11,367 bases of DNA, taken from contig JAAZLF010000629.1 in assembly GCA_012799425.1 (NCBI GenBank), forward strand, positions 1 to 11,367, read 5' to 3'. Under the pieces are notes generated by a model. It saw nothing but the letters and a program-made list of their open reading frames with translations, was not told where the DNA came from and searched no databases. Shown piece by piece: positions 1 to 5,487 of the stretch. Position 1 is the stretch's first letter; every line of letters begins with the position of its first letter. This DNA is from Actinomycetales bacterium (GTDB taxonomy: Bacteria > Actinomycetota > Actinomycetes > Actinomycetales > Dermabacteraceae). Both the position numbers and the translations under genes were made by a program.

Positions 1-139
1 CGCCGAGCGTGAGGCGCAGCAGGCGGGGCGAGATGCGGGTCTTGCCCTGCACCTCCAGCACGGCCTGGTTCTGCTTCCGGCGCGGAGGACGCCCTGCGGG
101 CGCCTGGGCGGGAGCGGAGGGATCAGTGGTGGTCTGCAT
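1..139 (-). CDS. Siderophore-interacting protein (FAD-binding), N-terminal fragment
   Basis: Partial gene: only the first 46 or so codons are inside the window, and the rest runs off the left edge. From ATG at 139 the product begins MQTTTDPSAPAQ, passes through a basic proline-rich stretch (RPPRRKQNQ) and reaches AVLEVQGKTRISPRLLRLTLG. The last part resembles the first beta strands of the FAD-binding domain in siderophore-interacting proteins (ViuB/YqjH-like), where a V-x-R-T-x-x-[IL]-[ST]-P-x-[LM]-x-R-[VL]-T-[LF]-G pattern is typical. Known members are cytoplasmic NAD(P)H-dependent ferric-siderophore reductases that release iron as Fe(II). The start at 139 is preferred over the in-frame ATG at 148 because a TAATAT -10 element lies exactly 7 bases upstream of 139 and overlaps the 148 codon. 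The 30-residue lead before the domain is longer than usual but common in actinobacteria. The call rests on a short stretch; another flavin-reductase-type beta barrel is possible. Confidence 0.6.
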   Translation of the reverse strand, partial: MQTTTDPSAPAQAPAGRPPRRKQNQAVLEVQGKTRISPRLLRLTLG

Positions 140-146
140 GCCGCCC

Positions 147-174
147 ATATTACGCTACGAGGCTGTTACGTAAA
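147..174 (-). promoter_or_regulatory. Promoter of the siderophore-interacting gene, with a TTACGTAA palindrome on the -35
   Basis: On the minus strand a -35-like TTTACG (169-174) and a -10 TAATAT (147-152) are separated by 16 bases. The -10 ends 7 bases before ATG 139, so transcription should start at or beside the start codon (leaderless mRNA). The perfect 8-base palindrome TTACGTAA (166-173) overlaps the -35, and TTACG recurs at 150-154. This may be a repressor site. It does not match the usual DtxR/IdeR iron box well, so iron control is only a guess from the gene. Confidence 0.45.
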
Positions 175-201
175 TGGGGTGGTCGTGCTGCGCACCTCCT
201 C

Positions 202-213
202 TAGGCTGGAGGG
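202..213 (+). promoter_or_regulatory. -10 element and purine-rich start region of the FAD oxidoreductase
   Basis: TAGGCT (202-207) fits the actinobacterial TAnnnT -10 and ends 6 bases before ATG 214, the spacing expected of a leaderless transcript. The bases between, GGAGGG (208-213), look like a Shine-Dalgarno sequence but touch ATG 214. They would be correctly spaced (about 10 bases) only for the in-frame ATG at 223. No convincing -35 is seen. Confidence 0.4.
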
Positions 214-1740
214 ATGAGCGCCATGCACCTCCCCGAGGTCGACGCGGTCGTGGTGGGCTCCGGCCCCAACGGCCTCGCCGCCGCCGTCACTCTGGCCCGG
301 GCCGGCCTCTCGGTCCAGGTGCTCGAGTCGCAGCCCACCCTCGGCGGCGGCGCACGCACCCTCGACCTGGGCCTGGCCGCGGGGATCGTGCACGACATCT
401 GCTCGGCCGCCCATCCGCTGGCGCTCGCGAGCCCCTTCTTCGACGCCTTCGACGTGCGCTCCCGAGGCGTGCGCGCGATCGCCCCCGCCGCCTCCTACGC
501 CCAGCCTCTGGACGACCAGCCGGCGGCGATCGCATGGCACGATGCGGAGCGCACCGCAGAGGATCTCGGCGCCGACGGCCCCGCCTGGCGCGCCACGATC
601 GGCACCCTCGCCCAGCACGAGGACCTGGTGGTCCAGCTCGCGCTCGGCGACAAGCGCTCGATCCCGCCCGCTCTGCTCGATCCGCGCACCCTGACCGCCG
701 CTCCCCTGTTCGGAGCCCTGGTCGGCCTGCAGGGCAGCCGCGCCTGGGATCTTCCCTTCCGCACGCAGCGCGCACGAGCGCTGCTGGGCGGGGTGGCGGC
801 CCATGCCATCGGCACGATGCCCTCGCTGGGCCTGTCCGCGACGGCGGGGCTGCTGAGCACGATCGCGCACGGGACGGGCTGGCCGATCCCCGTCGGCGGC
901 TCCCAGGCGATCATCGATGCCCTGCTCGCGGACCTGCGCGCCCATGGCGGACAGGTCCTTCCCGGCCATCACGTGCGCACCTGGCGGGACGTGCCTCCCG
1001 CCCGGGCGGTGCTGTTGGACACCCCGGCGGGCGCCGCCGCGGACATCCTGGCCAATCGCCTGCCCTCCTCCCTCGAACGCGCGCTGCGCCGCTTCCCTCA
1101 CGGGAACGCGGCCGCGAAGGTGGACTTCGTGCTCTCAGGGCCGGTGCCGTGGCGGGACGCCGAGGTGGGCGAAGCCGGCACCCAGCATCTGGGAGGCACC
1201 CGCGAGCAGATGGCGCGCGCCGAGGCGCAGGTGGCCGCCGGCCGGGTGCCCGAGCATCCCGTGACGCTGGTCAGCGACCCCTCGGTGGCCGACCCCTCAC
1301 GGATCCGGGGCGGTCTGCGCCCGCTGTGGGCCTACGCGCACGTCCCCGCCGGGGACACCACCGATCCCACCGAGATGGTCACGCGCCAGATCGAGCGCTT
1401 CGCCCCGGGCTTCCGCGACCTGATCGTCGCCTCGCGCGGGATCCCCGCCGCCGAGATGCCCGCGCACAACCCGTCCCTGGTGGGCGGGGACATCTCGATG
1501 GGCCGGGTCACGATGGCCGGGATGATCGCGCGGCCCACGGCACGCTGGGATCCCTACCGTCTGGCCGAGACCGGCTGGTACCTGTGCTCCTCGGCGACCC
1601 CGCCGGGGCCATGGGTGCATGGCATGTCCGGGTGGCACGCCGCCCGACGCGTGCTGCAGCGCGAGTTCGGCCTTCGCCAGATGCCGAGCCTGTCCCCGTC
1701 GCCTCCTTCGGCGTCGAGGCGTGCCGGCGACCGCGACTGA
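214..1740 (+). CDS. Phytoene-desaturase-like NAD(P)/FAD-dependent oxidoreductase
   Basis: A 508-residue flavoprotein of the amine oxidase/phytoene desaturase superfamily. The N-terminus holds a Rossmann dinucleotide-binding fold, [11 protein letters not shown] (GSGPNG at residues 15-20), with an acidic residue at the end of the second strand (VLES, Glu38) and the GGGART loop at 44-49 that contacts FAD. The C-terminus has [16 protein letters not shown] at about 454-469, the second FAD-contact motif seen in CrtI/PYROXD2-like proteins. The length fits the family. No carotenoid genes lie nearby, so the substrate is unknown and the common label phytoene dehydrogenase should not be taken literally. 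It is probably cytoplasmic or loosely membrane-associated. It is divergent from the siderophore-interacting gene and 62 bases upstream of the peptide transporter, which appears to have its own promoter. The start is either ATG 214 (leaderless geometry) or ATG 223, losing three residues. The last 20 residues are a low-complexity Ser/Pro/Arg tail. Confidence 0.85.
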   Translation: MSAMHLPEVDAVVVGSGPNGLAAAVTLARAGLSVQVLESQPTLGGGARTLDLGLAAGIVHDICSAAHPLALASPFFDAFDVRSRGVRAIAPAASYAQPLDDQPAAIAWHDAERTAEDLGADGPAWRATIGTLAQHEDLVVQLALGDKRSIPPALLDPRTLTAAPLFGALVGLQGSRAWDLPFRTQRARALLGGVAAHAIGTMPSLGLSATAGLLSTIAHGTGWPIPVGGSQAIIDALLADLRAHGGQVLPGHHVRTWRDVPPARAVLLDTPAGAAADILANRLPSSLERALRRFPHGNAAAKVDFVLSGPVPWRDAEVGEAGTQHLGGTREQMARAEAQVAAGRVPEHPVTLVSDPSVADPSRIRGGLRPLWAYAHVPAGDTTDPTEMVTRQIERFAPGFRDLIVASRGIPAAEMPAHNPSLVGGDISMGRVTMAGMIARPTARWDPYRLAETGWYLCSSATPPGPWVHGMSGWHAARRVLQREFGLRQMPSLSPSPPSASRRAGDRD

Positions 1741-1765
1741 CTTGTCACACCGTGAGCCCCCTGCG

Positions 1766-1794
1766 TTGAATTCTTATACCACGTGACGCAGGAT
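1766..1794 (+). promoter_or_regulatory. Promoter of the peptide transporter, with nested repeats
   Basis: TTGAAT (1766-1771) and CAGGAT (1789-1794) are 17 bases apart, a good -35/-10 pair, and the -10 ends 8 bases before GTG 1803. The stretch TTGAATTCTTATACC is strikingly AT-rich for this window. Around it lie a 7-base inverted repeat (GTGAGCC 1752-1758, GGCTCAC 1795-1801), the palindrome CACGTG (1780-1785) between the two promoter boxes, and two direct repeats (TGAATTCTT at 1767 and 1804; CACCGTGA at 1748 and 1799). The inverted repeat would bracket the promoter, as an operator or looping site could. Confidence 0.4.
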
Positions 1795-1802
1795 GGCTCA
1801 CC

Positions 1803-3308
1803 GTGAATTCTTCAGACGGCCCCGCCCTCGAGCCGACCGCTCCGGTCCCGCCGGTCGACGACGCCGCGGCACACAACCCCTCCGGACGCTCCTTCTTGGG
1901 CCAGCCCGGTCCGCTCGCGAACCTGTTCAGCGTGGAGCTGTGGGAGCGCTTCAGCTTCTACGGGATGCAGGGCATCCTCGCGATCTACATGTACTTCGCC
2001 GCCACGCAGGGCGGTCTGGGGATCGACAAGGGTGTCGCCCTCGGCATCGTCGGCGCCTACGGCGGCTCCGTGTACCTCTTCTCGATCCTCGGTGCACTGA
2101 TCTCGGATCGCCTGCTGGGCCCGGAGAAGACCCTCTTCGGCAGCGCCGTGATGATCATGCTGGGGCACATCGCCCTGGCCGCCCTCCCCGGGGTGCCGGG
2201 CCTGATCACCGGCCTGCTGCTGGTGGGAGTCGGCTCGGGCGGCCTGAAGTCCACCGCCGCCACGCTCGTGGGGTCGCTGTACACCCGGGATGATCCGCGC
2301 CGTGATGCCGGCTTCTCGATCTACTACATGGGCATCAACATCGGTGGCCTGCTGGGCCCCCTGGTCACCGGCTTCGCCCAGCAGCAGTGGGGTTTCCACC
2401 TCGGCTTCGCGCTCGCGGCCGCGGGCATGCTCATCGGTCTCATCCAGTACGTCATGACCCGCAAGGGCCTGCCGGCGAGCGTCCACACGGTCCCCGACCC
2501 GCTGCCCCGATCGCAGTACCCGCTGTGGGCCGGCATCGCCGCGGGCTCCCTCGCATTGATCATCGTGCTGGTGATGACCGGTGTGCTGAACGCGGGCAAC
2601 CTCGCGACCGTCGTCGCGGGCCTGGCCGTGGTGGGCGCGATCGCGATCTTCGCACTGCTGCTGACCTCGAAGAAGCTCGACTCCGACGAGCACTCCCGGG
2701 TGGTCGCCTTCATCCCCCTGTTCATCGGCACCGCCGCGTTCTTCGCGCTGTTCCAGCAGCAGTTCACCGTGATCACCCTGTACTCGGACACGCGCCTGGA
2801 TCGTGAGATCTTCGGCTGGACCATCCCGATCTCGTGGGTGCAGTCCTTCAACCCGTTCTTCATCATCACCCTCGCTCCGGTGCTGGCGGCGGTGTGGACC
2901 CGGCTCGGCCCGCGCCAGCCCTCCACTCCGCGGAAGTTCGGTGTGGGCATCATCCTGATGGGCTCCGCGTTCCTGCTGTTCCTGCCCATGGCCTCGGTGG
3001 TCAAGGTGCCGGTGATGTGGATCGCGCTGATCATGCTGGTGGCGACGGTCGGCGAGCTGTGGCTCTCCCCCGTCGGCCTGTCCCTGGCGACCAAGCTGGC
3101 ACCCGGTGCATACCCGGTGATGATGATGGCCCTGTACAACCTCTCGGTCGCGCTGGGCACCTCGCTCTCCGGTGCGCTGGCGACGTTCTACTCCGCGCAG
3201 ACCGAGGGGATGTACTTCGGTGCGCTGGGTGCGATCACGATCGGCATCGGCGTGCTCATGCTGCTGATGGCCAAGCCCGTCGGCATCGCGATGCGCGGGG
3301 TGCGCTGA
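1803..3308 (+). CDS. Proton-coupled oligopeptide transporter, POT/PTR2 family
   Basis: A 501-residue integral membrane protein of the major facilitator fold that imports di- and tripeptides with protons. After a soluble Pro/Ala-rich lead of about 35 residues, the first helix carries the ExxER motif of POT proteins (ELWERFSFYG, residues 45-54; Glu45, Glu48, Arg49), which couples proton and peptide. The second family signature is at 171-190 (FSIYYMGINIGGLLGPLVTG). A lysine follows in GSGGLKS (Lys149), where the family has a conserved Lys in helix 4, and Glu418 in GELWLSP matches the conserved helix-10 glutamate. About twelve to fourteen hydrophobic segments are visible. GTG 1803 is chosen because the -10 CAGGAT ends 8 bases before it; AGGA at 1790-1793 could instead serve as a weak ribosome site. 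It is convergent with the unknown 433-residue gene, 50 bases apart. It looks complete and intact. Confidence 0.93.
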   Translation: MNSSDGPALEPTAPVPPVDDAAAHNPSGRSFLGQPGPLANLFSVELWERFSFYGMQGILAIYMYFAATQGGLGIDKGVALGIVGAYGGSVYLFSILGALISDRLLGPEKTLFGSAVMIMLGHIALAALPGVPGLITGLLLVGVGSGGLKSTAATLVGSLYTRDDPRRDAGFSIYYMGINIGGLLGPLVTGFAQQQWGFHLGFALAAAGMLIGLIQYVMTRKGLPASVHTVPDPLPRSQYPLWAGIAAGSLALIIVLVMTGVLNAGNLATVVAGLAVVGAIAIFALLLTSKKLDSDEHSRVVAFIPLFIGTAAFFALFQQQFTVITLYSDTRLDREIFGWTIPISWVQSFNPFFIITLAPVLAAVWTRLGPRQPSTPRKFGVGIILMGSAFLLFLPMASVVKVPVMWIALIMLVATVGELWLSPVGLSLATKLAPGAYPVMMMALYNLSVALGTSLSGALATFYSAQTEGMYFGALGAITIGIGVLMLLMAKPVGIAMRGVR

Positions 3309-3335
3309 CCCCGTTCGACCGGCCTCGCCCCCGCC

Positions 3336-3353
3336 CGCGGCCCCTCAGCCGCG
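3336..3353. terminator. Possible bidirectional terminator hairpin between convergent genes
   Basis: CGCGGC (3336-3341) and GCCGCG (3348-3353) form a 6-pair all-GC stem with a 6-base loop in the 50-base gap between the convergent stop codons at 3308 and 3359. There is no T-tract on either strand, as is frequent in high-GC actinobacteria, so strength cannot be judged. Confidence 0.4.
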
Positions 3354-3371
3354 CTCCCTCAGCCGCGCTCC
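3344..3371. repeat. Perfect 14-base tandem duplication over a stop codon
   Basis: CTCAGCCGCGCTCC occurs twice back to back (3344-3357, 3358-3371). The right copy contains the last codons and stop of the minus-strand unknown gene (Glu-Arg-Gly-stop), and the left copy lies just past it. It overlaps the hairpin at 3336-3353. Replication slippage is the simple explanation. Confidence 0.85.
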
Positions 3372-4660
3372 CGCAGCAGGGCCACGAGCGCCATCAGCAG
3401 CGCGTCGGACCCGATGAACCTGTCGCCGTCCCGTCCCAGCGCCCCGACGGCGACGAGGTCCTCGAGGTCACGCACCACGCGCATCCAGCGCTCGATCTCC
3501 TCCCTGTCCCGCGGCACGGTCGCGTCCGCCGTCCGCGGATCCGGCATCTGCAGCCCGCCCTCTGCGCAGGCGGCCATCAGCGCGGCTGCGGTGTCGGGCA
3601 TGCCCCGGAATCCCCCGTCCTCCGCGCCGCGCGCATCGCGTCCCAGCAGCATCGCCGTGAGCACCGCGTGCGCGAACTCGATGAACGACTCCGGGTCGTC
3701 GTCGACCGTGACCAGCGGCGCCGGACCGTTCTCCCGCCGCACCCGGCCACCGACCACGTCGATCCAGCCGCCGTCGCGCAGCGCCACCCACGGGCCGACC
3801 ACCTCCGGGTGGTCCCACATGCTCCGCACCGGGCGGCAGATCCCGCTCCGCTCGAGCAGAGCGGCGGTGTCCTCACGGCCCAGCGCACCGGTCGCGGTCA
3901 CCCGCCGGTCCTCCTCGAGCAGCTCCAGCAGCGCGATCGTGAAGCGCACGAAGCCGTTCTCCGCGCAGTCCTGCGGCCGCGGCTCGATGTCGCGAGTCAT
4001 CAGGTCATCCAGGGAGCTGTGCGGCTCGGGCAGGAACCATGGCCAGGTGATCTCTGGGGGCTCCTCGGCGCGCACGTGCTCGAGAGCGTCGAGCCGGTCG
4101 TAGGGACTCAGCGGCTCGGGCAGACGGCCGGTCTCGCCGAGCTCCACCCGCTCCTCGTCGCCCAGGGAGTTGTACCAGTGCATGTATGCGGCGAGCTCCT
4201 GCTCGTCCTCGAGGTCGACACCGAGGGACATGCCGTATCCGAGGATGTTGGTGGAATAGGAACGCCGGGTGGGGTCGTCAGCCGCCTCGAGCGCCGCGAA
4301 CTCGAGCCCGCCGAGCATCGCCGGTGCGGCGGAGACGCTCATCGAGTCCTCGTGCCATCGGCCGGTCTCGCGCAGGTAGGCGAAGAAGCGCGTGAGCGTG
4401 GGCACCAGGTCCATCACCTGCTCGCGCGGCTGGACCACGGTGCGCGGCACGACCTCGGTGAGCAGGTCGGTCGCCAGAGCCTCCGTCCACACCCCGGGAT
4501 CGGGGCTGTGCAGCTGCTCGGCCTTGAGACGCAGCAGGGTCTCGAGCGTGCGCACCTCGTCGACCACGGGCGCGCCCTCCTCGGCGGTGATCCTCCAGGT
4601 CCCGTACTCGGACAGCACGAGCTCGCGCTCGCGCTGCTGTGCCCCTCGCTGATCCTCCAT
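3359..4660 (-). CDS. Unrecognised acidic 433-residue protein
   Basis: I do not recognise this protein by family. It is 433 residues, acidic and probably soluble, with no signal peptide or membrane helix. Visible landmarks: an N-terminal half with YGTWRIT (19-25) and aromatic patches (RFFAYLRETGRWHED at 91-105, MHWYNSLGDEE at 160-170); a Trp/Pro-rich link ITWPWFLPEP (204-213); and a C-terminal half with two similar elements, RRVTATGALGREDTAALL (252-269) and DLVAVGALGRDGDRF (401-415). The second half, with WVALRDGGWIDVVGGRVR at 291-308, has the rhythm of winged-helix-like segments seen in uncharacterised actinobacterial proteins; I cannot assign a domain. The frame stays open far upstream to 5467, but that part lies antisense to the convincing HNH gene, so ATG 4660 is chosen. 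A CATGCT -10-like element 6 bases upstream supports it. It is divergent from the HNH gene and convergent with the peptide transporter. Codon use matches its neighbours. Confidence 0.75.
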   Translation of the reverse strand: MEDQRGAQQRERELVLSEYGTWRITAEEGAPVVDEVRTLETLLRLKAEQLHSPDPGVWTEALATDLLTEVVPRTVVQPREQVMDLVPTLTRFFAYLRETGRWHEDSMSVSAAPAMLGGLEFAALEAADDPTRRSYSTNILGYGMSLGVDLEDEQELAAYMHWYNSLGDEERVELGETGRLPEPLSPYDRLDALEHVRAEEPPEITWPWFLPEPHSSLDDLMTRDIEPRPQDCAENGFVRFTIALLELLEEDRRVTATGALGREDTAALLERSGICRPVRSMWDHPEVVGPWVALRDGGWIDVVGGRVRRENGPAPLVTVDDDPESFIEFAHAVLTAMLLGRDARGAEDGGFRGMPDTAAALMAACAEGGLQMPDPRTADATVPRDREEIERWMRVVRDLEDLVAVGALGRDGDRFIGSDALLMALVALLRERG

Positions 4661-4666
4661 CCCTCC

Positions 4667-4696
4667 AGCATGACGCCCGTCGGCGCCGTGTGCCAG
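4667..4696 (-). promoter_or_regulatory. Candidate promoter of the unknown 433-residue gene
   Basis: On the minus strand CTGGCA (4691-4696) and CATGCT (4667-4672) are 18 bases apart, and the -10-like box ends 6 bases before ATG 4660. The intervening GGAGGG again touches the start codon, as at the FAD oxidoreductase. Both boxes are degenerate matches. Confidence 0.3.
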
Positions 4697-4807
4697 CGGC
4701 CGTGCGGCCATGAGCTCGCGCGCCGTCGCCTCACGGATGCCCGGCGGCCATCTGGGCGTCCGCAAGAATTCTCTGGACCCCGTTCCCGGCGTGCGCAAGA
4801 CTGGTGG

Positions 4808-4823
4808 TGCTCGGTCCCGAGCA
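4808..4823. repeat. 7-base inverted repeat upstream of the HNH gene
   Basis: TGCTCGG-TC-CCGAGCA is a near-perfect 16-base dyad 50 bases before the HNH start, in the 213-base region between two divergent genes. The same region has an 8-base palindrome AGAATTCT (4765-4772) and a direct repeat CGCAAGA (4761-4767, 4794-4800). Any of these could be protein-binding sites; no clear -35/-10 pair for the HNH gene was found. Confidence 0.35.
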
Positions 4824-4860
4824 TCGCCGTCCGGGCCGCAGCATCGACAGCACCGCGCGG

Positions 4861-4867
4861 AGGGAGG
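4861..4867 (+). promoter_or_regulatory. Ribosome binding site of the HNH gene
   Basis: AGGGAGG lies 6 bases before ATG 4874, a textbook Shine-Dalgarno spacing. It fixes the start inside a reading frame that is open for a long way upstream, and it is the only classical ribosome site seen before a gene here. Confidence 0.75.
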
Positions 4868-4873
4868 TGTGCG

Positions 4874-5401
4874 ATGGGACAGGTCCGGGTCTACAACCTC
4901 GGCTACGACCCCGGGACGGGTATCGGCGAGCTGCTGCACACCACCAGCGTGCGCCATGCCTTCGGGATGATCCGGCGGGAGGTCGCGGATCCCGTGGAGC
5001 TCACCATCGTCGACGAGCGGATCATCCCCACCGCCCTCGAGCTGACCCGCGAGCTCAGCGGAGCCTGGGTGGAGGGGGCCGGGCAGCGCTCGATCGGCTT
5101 CTCCTACCGCGCGGTCCACGAACGGGATCACTGGACCTGCGCCTACTGCGGCCGCAGCGTCTCGAAGACTCCCGCCTGCGAGGCGCTGCTGGCGACCGTG
5201 GATCACATCATGCCGATCTCCCGCGGAGGCCTGTCGTCCTGGACGAACCTGGTCTCCGCCTGCAAGGAGTGCAACAACCGCAAGGCCGCTCGCACTCCCC
5301 AGGAGGCGGGGATGCCCCTGCGCGTCGAGCCGTACGATCCCGCACTCGCCTACCGGGTGGGCGGGCATGTCGAGAGGCTCCCCGTGCTGCTCGGCGCGTG
5401 A
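4874..5401 (+). CDS. HNH endonuclease
   Basis: A 175-residue protein with a complete HNH nuclease domain in its C-terminal half. The zinc ligands are CAYC (Cys89, Cys92) and CKEC (Cys130, Cys133). The catalytic core is VDHIMPISRGG (Asp110, His111) with Asn125 in the helix and Asn134/Asn135 before Arg-Lys, the usual order of the beta-beta-alpha-metal fold. The N-terminal 80 residues (VYNLGYDPG and following) match the layout of a common stand-alone bacterial group whose N-terminus reads LNxxYEPL and whose nuclease domain begins FSRRxVxxRDxxTCQYCG; here it is FSYRAVHERDHWTCAYCG. Such proteins cut or nick DNA, but their cellular role is mostly unknown. No methyltransferase, phage terminase or toxin partner sits beside it, so restriction or packaging roles are not supported. 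It lies 86 bases upstream of the MurA-like gene on the same strand, but that gene seems to have its own promoter. Confidence 0.9.
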   Translation: MGQVRVYNLGYDPGTGIGELLHTTSVRHAFGMIRREVADPVELTIVDERIIPTALELTRELSGAWVEGAGQRSIGFSYRAVHERDHWTCAYCGRSVSKTPACEALLATVDHIMPISRGGLSSWTNLVSACKECNNRKAARTPQEAGMPLRVEPYDPALAYRVGGHVERLPVLLGA

Positions 5402-5423
5402 GTGCGCTCCCGCCCGCTTCCGC

Positions 5424-5448
5424 AACGTGAGCATCGCCGCACCACGTT
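5424..5448. repeat. Spaced inverted repeat between the HNH and MurA-like genes
   Basis: AACGTG (5424-5429) and CACGTT (5443-5448) are perfect inverted copies 13 bases apart. They could be half-sites of a regulator binding on two turns of the helix, or a weak hairpin after the HNH gene. There is no T-tract. Confidence 0.3.
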
Positions 5449-5455
5449 CCAACAG

Positions 5456-5481
5456 CAGATATCTCATCTGTGAGTTACGGT
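5456..5481 (+). promoter_or_regulatory. Promoter and candidate operator of the XRE-MurA gene
   Basis: TACGGT (5476-5481) is a TAnnnT -10 that ends 6 bases before ATG 5488, predicting a leaderless mRNA. Just upstream, where the -35 and spacer should be, are two overlapping dyads: CAGAT-ATCTC-ATCTG (5456-5470, with the perfect palindrome AGATATCT at 5457-5464) and CTCA-TCTG-TGAG (5463-5474). This is the AT-richest spot in the region. Because the gene encodes its own XRE-type DNA-binding domain, self-regulation is plausible but not shown. No good -35 is visible, which would fit a weak or activator-dependent promoter. Confidence 0.45.
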
Positions 5482-5487
5482 CGCAGA

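Noticed and set aside
214..1740. Carotenoid biosynthesis cluster
   Set aside because: Only one phytoene-desaturase-like gene is present, with no phytoene synthase, cyclase or prenyl transferase nearby; the family is broad.
174..1769. 531-residue plus-strand frame overlapping the FAD oxidoreductase
   Set aside because: Arg/Pro/Gly-rich shadow in another frame; the 214-1740 frame carries the family motifs from end to end.
1752..1801. Hairpin terminator after the FAD oxidoreductase formed by GTGAGCC and GGCTCAC
   Set aside because: The 36-base loop is too long for a typical intrinsic terminator and the right arm lies inside the next gene's promoter, so an operator is more sensible.
2834..5401. 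855-residue open frame on the plus strand ending with the HNH protein
   Set aside because: Only the part from ATG 4874 has family motifs and a ribosome site. The rest is out of frame with the peptide transporter and antisense to the unknown gene, and it is Arg/Pro/His-rich, as GC-driven shadow frames are.
4874..5401. Restriction-modification or phage system around the HNH nuclease
   Set aside because: No methyltransferase, specificity subunit, terminase, integrase or repeat boundary is near it, and base composition does not change.
4661..5467. N-terminal extension of the minus-strand unknown protein to 702 residues
   Set aside because: It lies antisense to the HNH gene, whose zinc and catalytic motifs are convincing, and the ATG at 4660 has its own promoter-like box.
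5470..5487. GTG 5470 as the start of the XRE-MurA gene
   Set aside because: It would add six residues that include the TACGGT -10 box; ATG 5488 has the right spacing to that box.
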